64,000 nucleotides of DNA, from the NCBI RefSeq assembly GCF_003243515.1, contig NZ_QFRA01000006.1, forward strand, positions 71,426 to 135,425. Reading direction: 5' to 3'. The notes below the pieces were generated by a model. The model was not told where the DNA came from and searched no databases. It worked only from the letters and a program-made list of their open reading frames with translations. Origin of the DNA: Corynebacterium kroppenstedtii (GTDB taxonomy: Bacteria > Actinomycetota > Actinomycetes > Mycobacteriales > Mycobacteriaceae). Shown one piece after another: positions 43,359 to 52,141 of this stretch (positions within the stretch are counted from its first letter, which is position 1; each line of letters begins with the position of its first letter). Made by a program: the position numbers and the translations under genes.

Positions 43359-44642
43359 TTAGCCGTTAAAGCGCGGGAAAGCTGAGCGCCCCGCGTAAAC
43401 GGCAGCGTCGCCCAAGAATTCCTCGATACGCAGCAACTGGTTGTACTTAGCAACACGCTCAGAGCGAGCCGGAGCACCGCTCTTAATCTGACCACAGCTG
43501 TAAGCAACCGAGAGGTCAGCGATGGTCGTGTCTTCGGTCTCACCCGAGCGGTGGGACATCATGCTGCGGTAGTTGTTATTGTGGGCCAGCTGCACAGCGT
43601 CGGCAGTCTCAGAGAGGGAACCGATCTGGTTGACCTTAACTAGCAGGGCGTTCGCAGCCTTCTTGTCGATGCCCTCCTTCAAGCGTGCTGGGTTGGTGAC
43701 GAAGAAGTCGTCGCCGACGATCTGGACCTTGTCACCAATCGCTGCGGTGAGCTTGGTGTAGCCTTCCCAGTCGTCTTCCTGTAGCGGGTCCTCGATGGAC
43801 ACGATCGGGTAATTTTCGACGAGCTCCTCATAGACCTTGACCATATCTTCGGCGCTGTGCTCGCCGCCCTCAAAGGTGTAGACGCCCTTGTCCTTGTCGT
43901 AGAACTCAGATGATGCAGCGTCCAGAGCGAAAGCGACCTCCTCACCGAGTTTATAACCGGCCTTCTTCACAGCCTCAGCAATGAGATCTAGAGCTTCCTT
44001 GGTGGAGCCCACTGACGGAGCGAAGCCTCCCTCATCACCAAGACCCGTGGACAGCCCCTTGGACTTAATGACAGACTTCAAATTATGGTAAACCTCCGCG
44101 CCCATGCGGAGAGCTTCGCGGAAGGAATCTGCACCAATCGGAGCAATCATGAATTCCTGAACGTCGACGCCGGAGTCCGCGTGGGCACCACCGTTGACGA
44201 TGTTCATCATCGGTACGGGAAGTACGTGAGCGTTCGGGCCGCCGAGGTAGCGGAAAAGCTCGAGGTTGGCGGAGCTAGCGGCGGCCTTCGCCGTAGCCAA
44301 CGAGACACCGAGGATCGCGTTCGCACCCAGGGTGGACTTGTTGTCGGAACCGTCAAGATCCAACATCACCTTATCAACGAGGCACTGATCGTCAGCTTCA
44401 AGACCTCTCACTGCCGGAGCAATCTTCTCATTGACATTCTCGACGGCCTGACGGACACCTTTGCCCAGGTAACGGTCGCCACCGTCGCGGAGTTCATGAG
44501 CCTCGTGAACACCGGTGGACGCACCGGACGGCACGCCTGCACGGCCGAACGAAGCGTCATCAAGAAGAACTTCAACCTCAACAGTCGGGTTACCGCGCGA
44601 GTCTAGAATCTCGCGAGCTTGAACGTCGATAATCTGAGCCAC
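43359..44642 (-). CDS. eno: Enolase (phosphopyruvate hydratase)
   Basis: Enolase converts 2-phosphoglycerate to phosphoenolpyruvate in glycolysis. The 427 residues are complete: AREILDSRGNPTVEVEVLLD (residues 9-28), GRAGVPSGASTGVHEAHELR (about 33-52), GGAHADSGVDVQEFMIAPIG (about 151-170), STGLGDEGGFAPSVGSTKEA (about 198-217; catalytic Glu), VSIEDPLQEDDWEGYTKLTA (about 279-298), and ALLVKVNQIGSLSETADAV (about 334-352; catalytic Lys). The signature MSHRSGETEDTTIADLSVA (about 363-381) closes it. GGAGGCC lies just before ATG 44642. It heads the operon eno - divIC - DUF501/ppx. Confidence 0.98.
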   Translation of the reverse strand: MAQIIDVQAREILDSRGNPTVEVEVLLDDASFGRAGVPSGASTGVHEAHELRDGGDRYLGKGVRQAVENVNEKIAPAVRGLEADDQCLVDKVMLDLDGSDNKSTLGANAILGVSLATAKAAASSANLELFRYLGGPNAHVLPVPMMNIVNGGAHADSGVDVQEFMIAPIGADSFREALRMGAEVYHNLKSVIKSKGLSTGLGDEGGFAPSVGSTKEALDLIAEAVKKAGYKLGEEVAFALDAASSEFYDKDKGVYTFEGGEHSAEDMVKVYEELVENYPIVSIEDPLQEDDWEGYTKLTAAIGDKVQIVGDDFFVTNPARLKEGIDKKAANALLVKVNQIGSLSETADAVQLAHNNNYRSMMSHRSGETEDTTIADLSVAYSCGQIKSGAPARSERVAKYNQLLRIEEFLGDAAVYAGRSAFPRFNG

Positions 44643-45007
44643 AATGGCCTCCTGTTTGTTCGCCTACAACCTGTTCTAATCCGGGCAACGCTCAATCAAC
44701 TGACACCATCAACAAACCTGTGGCTAATACAGCACATGATGGCGAGAACGGAGCGCGACCTACCCCTCCATTGTGGCACGATCCCGAGATAATGGCACCC
44801 ATGATGAAGATCGCTGCACTGTGACCAGCACCCTACAAATCGGGCACAAAACAACAATTATCCTGGTTAAATGGATATTTATAAAGATAAACGGGCATTT
44901 TGACGGGCTGGACTGTGTCCAAGAACACGCCCGTAAGTGGCGCTCAGGGTCGCACGAACAATGTATTCGACGTAGCGCGACCACCGCGATCTGCGTAGCA
45001 CCAGAAC
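44643..45007. promoter_or_regulatory. Gene-free interval with the eno promoter
   Basis: About 365 bases between the lytic transglycosylase 3' end and eno hold no recognised gene. An AT-rich stretch at 44862-44903 may contain a promoter. No clear operator or terminator was found. Confidence 0.4.
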
Positions 45008-45779
45008 TTATGCCGGCTTCTGTTGGAGCGAATAATTGGCAGCAGCTCGCCGCACATCCTCCACATACTGCGCCGAATTGTTGTACGAGCGCACAGCCGA
45101 TTTCCACCCGTCGGCCGTCGATAAATCACGATCAAAATCGCACAAAAGATCGACTGCCGCGACTGCAGCATCATCAATATTATCCGGGTCAGCCTTCCCA
45201 TCCGCATTGGCATCAACCCCATACTTCTCCCACGACTGCGGAATGAACTGTAAGGGGCCCATCGCGCGGTCCTTTTCCTTATCGCCGTCCAGTTCGCCAT
45301 TGTCGGTATCGGGCAGGTTCTCCAATCCGGGAGCACCGTCCAGCTGAACCCCGCGAATGTGTGGCTTGACGTCGCCATTGGAATCAATCGACAGCGAATC
45401 AAAATGGTGCCCGTTTGTAGGTACCGTGGCGAGTTTCCACCCAGCCCAGCCCCGCCAGTGTCGTCCAATCTAGGTGGCACTCGGGTTTCGAATGACGAGC
45501 CACCACATTCGCATTCGCGTACGCGCTCAAGGCTTCAACAGAAATGCCGGTTTTCTTCGAAATCGGCTCCGCCCAGGTCCGAAATTCTTCCGACGTGCGC
45601 GTGTGTTTGGACGTATCGACCGCCGGAGCCGCAACCCCATTCGGCGGCGGAACGTCGGACGGAATCGGCTTCCGCATCAACGAACTATCGGTATGGACGT
45701 GGGATACCAACCAACCAATAGCGACGATGACCACCGCCAACACCGCAAAAACAGCAATGAGAGTACGTGCAGATTTCAT
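45008..45779 (-). pseudogene. Membrane-bound lytic transglycosylase (LpqU-like), frameshifted
   Basis: This secreted murein-cleaving enzyme is read in two frames. From ATG 45779 the first gives a signal anchor (LIAVFAVLAVVIVAIGWLVS), a Pro-rich linker, and WTTLAGLGWVETRHGTY. Here one extra A in AAA (45414-45416 as T on the plus strand) shifts the frame. The second part continues NGHHFDSLSI, GLENLPDTDNGELDGDKEKD, RAMGPLQFIPQSWEKYGVDA and SAVRSYNNSAQYVEDV, the typical SLT-like Gly-Pro-Leu-Gln site and active Glu region (WVETRHG). With the A removed the frame is continuous for about 257 codons. Its place between mazG and eno is that of lpqU in mycobacteria. It is either a null allele or a base-call error. 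Confidence 0.85.
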
Positions 45780-45818
45780 AACCCAGAACACAGACTCCGA
45801 TTCGGTGAGATAACGGCA

Positions 45819-46916
45819 TTACAACGACGAACCGGGGTCCTCGTGAGAAGCCGGAGCCGACCATGACTCGTTGGCAGCCGACTGCTCACGTCGTTTCCCT
45901 TCCTCCCACAGACGGTTCTGCTCATCCAGGCCAACTGGACGCTCCATCTCCTCGAACAGATAGGGAGCGCGCGTCCGCATCTTATGAACAAACGACGCCG
46001 CAACGTGCCCAATATCGAAAGCGCCGCGTCGGTTAGCTATCTCCGCATGGAACAGAACCTGCAAGAAGATATCGGACAGCTCATCACACAGCCGCTTTTC
46101 CGACACCAGATCCCCGGCCTGCCACGTATCGATGGACTGGGCTAACTCCTCAACTTCCTCACGCAGGTAGGCAAGAAGAGACTGGTGGCTTTGGCTTTGC
46201 TCCCACTCCCCTTGGCGCAACGCACGCGACATCACCGAAATGGCCTCTTCGATCTCGTTGAGAACAGCCTCCGGGATCTCGCTCTGGCTCGGACTGGAAG
46301 CGTCGCCTGATTCGGTGGTTTCGTCGACGCCACCAGTGTTTTCGTCGTCAGCGGTTTCGCTATCGGTACTATCACCAACGACAGCGGTCCCGTGAATCAC
46401 GCCAGCACCGGCGCTCCCTGTGGAACCCTGGTCTCCCCCGTTGCGTTGGTCAGACGAGTAATCGGACTCCCCTGCCGACGAATCCTCTGCGTAATTTGCT
46501 TCCGACGCCTCCGCGCCATCCGTCAACTGCGGAATTGCTTTCAACGCAAAGTCGTAATCCGGATACGCCGCCGGGTTGTCCGCATCCATCCCCTCAAGCT
46601 CGCCTGAAGCACCAGAGTCCAGCGCATTATTCGACGAACTCGAAGCCAACGCGCGGTCCGGCCGTCGTTGGAAATATAAGGAGGGAGCGACTAACAGTTG
46701 GTCACCGCTATGAAGCCTCTCGCGCACCCATTCGTTATAAGGATCGGTGGTGATCAACGTGTCGGTGTCATCCACCACATGGCCGCCTAGATCGGCAATC
46801 ACCCAACGGATGCGGACAGGGACTTCTTCGGTGTAGCACACGTCATTGCCCACCAGAGAAACAGCGTCGACGGGCAGCATGCCAGGAAAACGAGGATCGA
46901 GGACAATGACAGACAT
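45819..46916 (-). CDS. mazG: MazG-type nucleotide pyrophosphohydrolase
   Basis: MazG hydrolyses nucleoside triphosphates to monophosphates and limits damaged or excess nucleotides. The C-terminal domain (about residues 215-345) has the metal-binding alpha-helical core LREEVEELAQSIDTW (about 245-259; EExxE) and LCDELSDIFLQVLFHAEIAN (about 274-293; ExxD), then FVHKMRTRAPYLFEE. The N-terminal 85 residues (MSVIVLDPRFPGMLPVDAVS) are the conserved actinobacterial extension. Between them lies a long acidic, Ser/Asp/Glu-rich linker (about 95-210), much longer than in mycobacteria. It starts nine bases after mfd, so it is in the same operon. Confidence 0.9.
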   Translation of the reverse strand: MSVIVLDPRFPGMLPVDAVSLVGNDVCYTEEVPVRIRWVIADLGGHVVDDTDTLITTDPYNEWVRERLHSGDQLLVAPSLYFQRRPDRALASSSSNNALDSGASGELEGMDADNPAAYPDYDFALKAIPQLTDGAEASEANYAEDSSAGESDYSSDQRNGGDQGSTGSAGAGVIHGTAVVGDSTDSETADDENTGGVDETTESGDASSPSQSEIPEAVLNEIEEAISVMSRALRQGEWEQSQSHQSLLAYLREEVEELAQSIDTWQAGDLVSEKRLCDELSDIFLQVLFHAEIANRRGAFDIGHVAASFVHKMRTRAPYLFEEMERPVGLDEQNRLWEEGKRREQSAANESWSAPASHEDPGSSL

Positions 46917-46925
46917 GGCTATATA

Positions 46926-49900
46926 TTAACGGACCTTACTTTTAGTGGAATTCTTTTGGTGACTCTTGCCCCCAGTAGTGTCCGGCTGCACACCAGAAGC
47001 TACGTCCCGGCGCGGCTTACCCAGCAACGACGTCATCACGTCCGCACACCACTGCAACAATTCCTCATCTTTGACAGCTTGCGCCCGAATACCCCGCCCT
47101 TTCTTGGGCGCTGGAACCACAACATTGTGGGTTGTGGCACGGTATTGCGCGCCGGGATACAGCCTGCCCAAACGCACTCGTCCTGAATCGGGCAGTTCAA
47201 TGGGCGAGAACGAAATAGCGGCCTTGTTTGCGCCAGTTGCCACGACGTCGGTCACGCCACATTCGCGGCACACCATGCGTAACCGGGCGACGGCAAGCAG
47301 CCGGTCAATTTCCTGTGGCGGCTGGCCATACCTATCCACCAATTCCGCGCGGACATTCTGCAATGCCTCTTCGTTCTTCGCTTGGGCGAGGTCCCGGTAC
47401 GCGGCCAAACGTAGCCGTTCAGAAGCGATATAACTCGTCGGGATGTGCGCATCAACGTTGATATCAATGCGCGTTTCCTTGTTTTCCTTATCGCTTCCGT
47501 CGATCGGCTTGCCGTCGGCCATCGCCTTGAATGCCTCGACGGCTTCACCAACGAGGCGGACATAGAGGTCAAAGCCGACGCCAGCGATGTGACCCGACTG
47601 CTCAGCACCCAACACATTGCCGGCCCCGCGCATTTCAAGGTCTTTCATGGCGACGGCCATACCGGCGCCGAGATCATTGTTCTGCGCAATCGTCGATAAA
47701 CGGTCATAGGACGTTTCGGTCAATGTTTGCAACGGCGGGTACAAGAAATAGGCATAGCCTCGTTCGCGCGACCGGCCGACGCGGCCACGAAGCTGGTGCA
47801 GCTGGGCCAAGCCCATATGGTGGGCATTCTCGACGATCAGCGTATTGGCATTCGAAATATCCAATCCCGTTTCAACGATCGTCGTGCAAACCAACACGTC
47901 ATACTCGCGGTCCCAGAACCCTTCGACGGTGTTCTCCAGCTGATCCTCATTCATCTGGCCATGCGCCACGACCACGCGCGCTTCCGGAACAAGTTCACGA
48001 ATATGCTGCGCGGCCTGCTCGATAGACCGCACACGGTTGTGCACGTAGAACACTTGGCCATCTCGCAACAATTCACGACGAATAGCCGCCGCGATCTGCT
48101 TATCCTCTTGCACACCTACGTAGGTCAACACGGGGTGACGATCTTCCGGAGGGGTAAGGATCGTCGACATATCGCGAATTCCCGCCATCGACATCTCCAA
48201 CGTGCGAGGAATAGGCGTCGCCGACATCGTCAACATGTCGACGTGGGAACGCAGCGCCTTGATGTGCTCCTTGTGCTCCACACCGAAACGCTGTTCCTCG
48301 TCGACAATAACGAGGCCCAAGTTCTTCCATTGCACCCCTGTCTGCAGCAGACGGTGAGTACCGATCACGATGTCGAACTGCCCCTCGGCAAGCCCGGTCA
48401 GGACTTCGCGGGCCTGCTTCGGCGTGGTGAAGCGGGACAGCTGGCGGATCGTAATGGGGAAACCTTCCATCCGCTCGCTGAAGGTGGCGAAATGCTGCTG
48501 TGCCAGCAACGTCGTGGGGACAAGGAGGACTACTTGTTTCCCATCCTGCACAGCCTTGAATGCGGCACGGACGGCGACCTCGGTTTTACCGTATCCCACG
48601 TCGCCCACAATCACGCGGTCCATGGGGACGGGCTTCTCCATATCCTCTTTGACCGCTTCGATGGCGTTGTACTGGTCTTCCGTTTCCGTGAACGGGAAGT
48701 TATCCTCCATCTCCCGCTGCCACGGGGTGTCCGGCGAGAACGCGTACCCCGGCGCGGCCTGACGCTTGGCATAGAGTTGCACGAGGTCAGCGGCTATATC
48801 GCGAACCGCGGCGCGGGCCTTCTTCTTGGTGTTCTTCCAATCGGATCCACCCATTTTCGATAGCGACGGGTTTTCACCGCCGACATACCGCGAGAGCAAG
48901 TCCAGGCTGTCCATGGGGACATAGAGGTGGTCGGCTGCACCACCTCGTTTCGACGGAGCATATTCCAGGACCATGTATTCTCGCCGGGTCGCATCAGCAC
49001 CCTTGCCGACGCTGCGCTCCTGCATTTTCACGAATCGGCCGATGCCGTGGGTCTCGTGGACGACGAGATCGCCCGGGTTGAGCGAGAGCGGGTCGACGCG
49101 GTTGCGTTTACGCCGTGGCCGGCGGCGCCCATCGCCATAAGCAGCGATGCGGTTGCCGGTGAAATCGGTTTCAGCGACGACGAGCAGGGGGCGGGACGCA
49201 GCCGAGGATGCGGCGTTGTCGCTGTCCGTCGGCTGGGCGTCATCGACATGTGGGATAACTAAGCCCCCGTGCAGCACTGCCCGAATGACAGTGGCTTTAC
49301 CCGGCGCAGGCGGATTTTGAGGATCCGCGTCGGGCGTCACGCCGATTCCTGCTTCACGGAAACGACCGCTCATCCGTTGTGTGGAGGCGGGCGTGAGAGC
49401 CGTAAACACGAGCCGGCCACCGTGCGCCACGTGGTCGTGAAGCTCCGACATCGCTTTCTCCACGTCGCCCGGTTTCCCCTTGGGCTGAGGCCCGGTGGAG
49501 AAATCCAATTCGAGCGTGGACGACGGCTCCGCACTGCCCAAGAATCCCGGAGGAGCACATGTCCACCAGGACAAACCGTGATGTTCCGCTGTCTTCTCCA
49601 TGGCCCCCAGTGAACGATAGGCGCTCTGGTCCACGTTCAGATCATCATTACTGCCCTCGGCTTCAGCCAGCGCGGCGGTGTCGATCGGCGACTCCGCCCC
49701 CATCGCGGCGGCCTCCCACCCGGCTTTGACAAACTCTTTACCCGTGGCAATCAAATCGTCGGCCCGGCGCTGGACTTTCTCCGGCGACATCACCAACACC
49801 GTCGTCGTCGCTGACGGATCCGCCGCGGCCACTTCCTCAGGAAGCGTCACCATCGGACCGTCGAAAAGCACAGGAATAAGGGACTCCATTCCCTCAACGG

Positions 49901-50813
49901 CGACGCCTTCGCTGATCTTCGTCAGCGCGTCCGCCAGCGTGGCATTCGATGCGTGGGTACGTGCCATTTTCTCAGCGCGGGCGCGCACGCCGTCGTCGAT
50001 AAGAAGTTCGCGACACGGGTACACGGGGACGACACCGGGATCAAAATTCTCAATTGTGCGCTGGTCGCCGACCGAAAAAGCGCGCAAATCGGAGATCTCG
50101 TCACCCCACAATTCGGCGCGCACCGGAAGCTCAGCCGTGGAGGGGAAAATATCCACCACACCACCGCGAACGGCGAACTCCCCTCTCTTGCCGACGAGAT
50201 CCACGTGCTGATAACCCATCTCGGCTAAGCGAGTGGCAATCCCCGTGACATCGGTGTCCTCCGCGAGGATGATCGGCTCGCGCTCCCCCAGGCCCTTCAT
50301 GATGGGCTGGATGAAAGACCGCGCTGGGGCGACAACAACACGAATTGGCTGCTCACCGGGGATGTCATGGGGGTGAGCAAGGCGACGAAGCACCTTGAGC
50401 CGAGCACCCACGGTTTCCGAACCAGGGGACAAACGCTCATGCGGGAGCGTCTCCCAGGCAGGGAACATGGCGACGGCATCGCCCATCATGTCGCTCAACT
50501 CTGCAGTGAGATCCTGAGCTTCGCGGCTGGTCGCGGTCACGATGACAACGACGGATTTTTCGGCGATCGCCCTGGCCACCCATGACCGCGCCTCGTCGAT
50601 GGCTGAGATGTGCAGCCGCGGTTCCCCCACTGAGGCCAGGACTCCTTGGAGTTTCGGTGATTGCAGCGCCAACTGCACCACCCCGGCCAAGGGTGGCCAA
50701 CCCATTCCTTCCGACGCGTCCTTCCCTTCGGGCTTGTGGGCTGCCGCACGAGCAGCGTCGGACACGGACGCATCGGATGAGGGTATGGGAGTCTGTGCAG
50801 AGGTGTGCGTCAT
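46926..50813 (-). CDS. mfd: Transcription-repair coupling factor
   Basis: Mfd removes RNA polymerase stalled at lesions and brings in UvrA. The 1295 residues are longer than the usual 1150-1230. Order: a UvrB-like N-terminal module (about 45-420; FPAWETLPHERLSPGSETVG, VDLVGKRGEFAVRGGVVDIF), the CarD-like polymerase-binding domain (about 575-660; LNPGDLVVHETHGIGRFVK), and the RecG-like translocase with Walker A GDVGYGKTEVAVRAAF (about 736-751), DEEQRFGVEHKE (about 838) and SATPIPRTLEMS. The TRG motif region LRGRVGRSRERGYAYFLYPP and a C-terminal TRCF domain (about 1130 on) follow. All motor motifs are intact. It lies between a TetR gene and mazG, as in mycobacteria. Confidence 0.97.
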   Translation of the reverse strand: MTHTSAQTPIPSSDASVSDAARAAAHKPEGKDASEGMGWPPLAGVVQLALQSPKLQGVLASVGEPRLHISAIDEARSWVARAIAEKSVVVIVTATSREAQDLTAELSDMMGDAVAMFPAWETLPHERLSPGSETVGARLKVLRRLAHPHDIPGEQPIRVVVAPARSFIQPIMKGLGEREPIILAEDTDVTGIATRLAEMGYQHVDLVGKRGEFAVRGGVVDIFPSTAELPVRAELWGDEISDLRAFSVGDQRTIENFDPGVVPVYPCRELLIDDGVRARAEKMARTHASNATLADALTKISEGVAVEGMESLIPVLFDGPMVTLPEEVAAADPSATTTVLVMSPEKVQRRADDLIATGKEFVKAGWEAAAMGAESPIDTAALAEAEGSNDDLNVDQSAYRSLGAMEKTAEHHGLSWWTCAPPGFLGSAEPSSTLELDFSTGPQPKGKPGDVEKAMSELHDHVAHGGRLVFTALTPASTQRMSGRFREAGIGVTPDADPQNPPAPGKATVIRAVLHGGLVIPHVDDAQPTDSDNAASSAASRPLLVVAETDFTGNRIAAYGDGRRRPRRKRNRVDPLSLNPGDLVVHETHGIGRFVKMQERSVGKGADATRREYMVLEYAPSKRGGAADHLYVPMDSLDLLSRYVGGENPSLSKMGGSDWKNTKKKARAAVRDIAADLVQLYAKRQAAPGYAFSPDTPWQREMEDNFPFTETEDQYNAIEAVKEDMEKPVPMDRVIVGDVGYGKTEVAVRAAFKAVQDGKQVVLLVPTTLLAQQHFATFSERMEGFPITIRQLSRFTTPKQAREVLTGLAEGQFDIVIGTHRLLQTGVQWKNLGLVIVDEEQRFGVEHKEHIKALRSHVDMLTMSATPIPRTLEMSMAGIRDMSTILTPPEDRHPVLTYVGVQEDKQIAAAIRRELLRDGQVFYVHNRVRSIEQAAQHIRELVPEARVVVAHGQMNEDQLENTVEGFWDREYDVLVCTTIVETGLDISNANTLIVENAHHMGLAQLHQLRGRVGRSRERGYAYFLYPPLQTLTETSYDRLSTIAQNNDLGAGMAVAMKDLEMRGAGNVLGAEQSGHIAGVGFDLYVRLVGEAVEAFKAMADGKPIDGSDKENKETRIDINVDAHIPTSYIASERLRLAAYRDLAQAKNEEALQNVRAELVDRYGQPPQEIDRLLAVARLRMVCRECGVTDVVATGANKAAISFSPIELPDSGRVRLGRLYPGAQYRATTHNVVVPAPKKGRGIRAQAVKDEELLQWCADVMTSLLGKPRRDVASGVQPDTTGGKSHQKNSTKSKVR

Positions 50814-50855
50814 GAGGCTGATTGTAATGGGGAGCCTTGCGGCGGAGTGTGGATA

Positions 50856-51809
50856 CTAGTCGTCGGTCTCGTCCGAAGCCTGGTCCTCCGAGGTGGACGA
50901 ATTGGACTGCTCCGCGTCCCGCTGTTGCTGCCTGTACACCTCGGCCGGGTCGGCTTCCTTGCCGGCACCAAGCCTGACACCTTGCTGGCCAGCTTCTCCC
51001 TCGACGTCCTCGTGGAGGATGGGGTCCTTCTCCATTCCCGCGAGGCCATTCCACATGAGGTTCACGATGTGGGCAGCAACTGCGTCCTTGGGAAACACGT
51101 GTGTGTTGTCGCCACCGTTGTCACTACTGTTCTCTGCGGCTCCACCTTTGTCACTGCCGACGGCGTTCGCACCGCTTTCACTGCCGACGCCCATCGAGTT
51201 GACGGTCCACCACTGCGCCACCATCGCCACACACCCCATCATGCCCTGGGCGTAGAGCTCCGCCAGACGCTCATCTAAACCATTCCGCTTGAAAGCGTCG
51301 GCAAGAATGTGGGACGCGCGATTCACCGAAAGGCCGAGCAAAGTGGAATGGGCGCCATCCTCCGCCGACGAGTGGTCCTCCGCCGACTTTCCATGATGCG
51401 ATGCTGCCTTCGACTGCGACGACCTCCCGACAGCCCCCACAACAGCGCCGTCGCGAGCGAGGATCCGGAAGCCTTCCTCGTTTTTCTCCGCGAAATCCAG
51501 GACCGCGTAGACCGCCCGTTCAATTCGGATACGCGAGCGCCCCTGAACCAGTGCTTCGTCGATAGTGCGGTCGAGGGCGACCATATCTTCGTCGATAACT
51601 GCCTGGTAGAGGCCCTCTTTCCCGCCAAAATGTTCATAAATGACGGGCTTGGACACACCGGCGCGCGCAGCGAGCTCTTCGACGCTGGTACCTTCAATGC
51701 CTTTTTCAGCAAAGACAGGCCTACTCATAGCGATCAATTGGGAGCGGCGTTCTGCTGCCGACATACGTTGACGTGTCATATCTTCAGGATATCTGGAACG
51801 TACCCCCAC
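50856..51809 (-). CDS. TetR-family regulator upstream of mfd
   Basis: This regulator has a TetR HTH in PVFAEKGIEGTSVEELAARA and GVSKPVIYEHFGGKEGLYQA (about residues 31-70). ATG 51809 or ATG 51779 could start it. Residues 70-225 are helical (ligand domain). After about 225 come two unusual acidic, Ser/Gly/Asn-rich stretches (VGSESGANAVGSDKGGAAEN and the SNSSTSEDQASDETDD end) split by the helix AAHIVNLMWNGLAGMEKDPI, so the tail is longer than in relatives. Mycobacteria keep a TetR gene (Rv1019 type) in this place. It may be co-transcribed with mfd (42 bases apart). Its effector is unknown. Confidence 0.9.
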   Translation of the reverse strand: MGVRSRYPEDMTRQRMSAAERRSQLIAMSRPVFAEKGIEGTSVEELAARAGVSKPVIYEHFGGKEGLYQAVIDEDMVALDRTIDEALVQGRSRIRIERAVYAVLDFAEKNEEGFRILARDGAVVGAVGRSSQSKAASHHGKSAEDHSSAEDGAHSTLLGLSVNRASHILADAFKRNGLDERLAELYAQGMMGCVAMVAQWWTVNSMGVGSESGANAVGSDKGGAAENSSDNGGDNTHVFPKDAVAAHIVNLMWNGLAGMEKDPILHEDVEGEAGQQGVRLGAGKEADPAEVYRQQQRDAEQSNSSTSEDQASDETDD

Positions 51810-52025
51810 GTTGTCGTAGTGCCGGAAAAATGTAGATCACGATGATTCGATGGGCGGAGCTGGCACGATGGCTGCGCAATAATTGCACCTCAATCGCGCC
51901 TGATCCCGGGGCTGCGAGGGAGGAAGCATGGGCTTGTTGGTGTGTTGTTCAGGGGAAATGGCACTTTGGGCGGCTCGTCGGGTAGAGTAAGGCGCCGCAG
52001 CGACGGACATGGTCCTCCTGTGCTT

Positions 52026-52100
52026 TCTCCCGTGGTGTAATAGGCAACACAGCTGGTTTTGGTCCAGCCGTTCTAGGTTCGAGTCCTGGCGGGAGAGCCA
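52026..52100 (+). tRNA. tRNA-Gln(UUG)
   Basis: A full cloverleaf is seen: acceptor TCTCCCG pairs with CGGGAGA, the anticodon stem GCTGG/CCAGC encloses TTTTGGT (anticodon UUG), and the T loop is TTCGAGT. The discriminator is G and CCA (52098-52100) is encoded. Placement between the TetR gene and glmU is conserved in relatives. Confidence 0.95.
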
Positions 52101-52141
52101 CAACTATATGATCGGATCTATCACCCGAATACTCATAAACG

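Noticed and set aside
47727..48863. 378-codon plus-strand reading frame
   Set aside because: It lies wholly antisense to the conserved helicase part of mfd and mirrors its codon bias.
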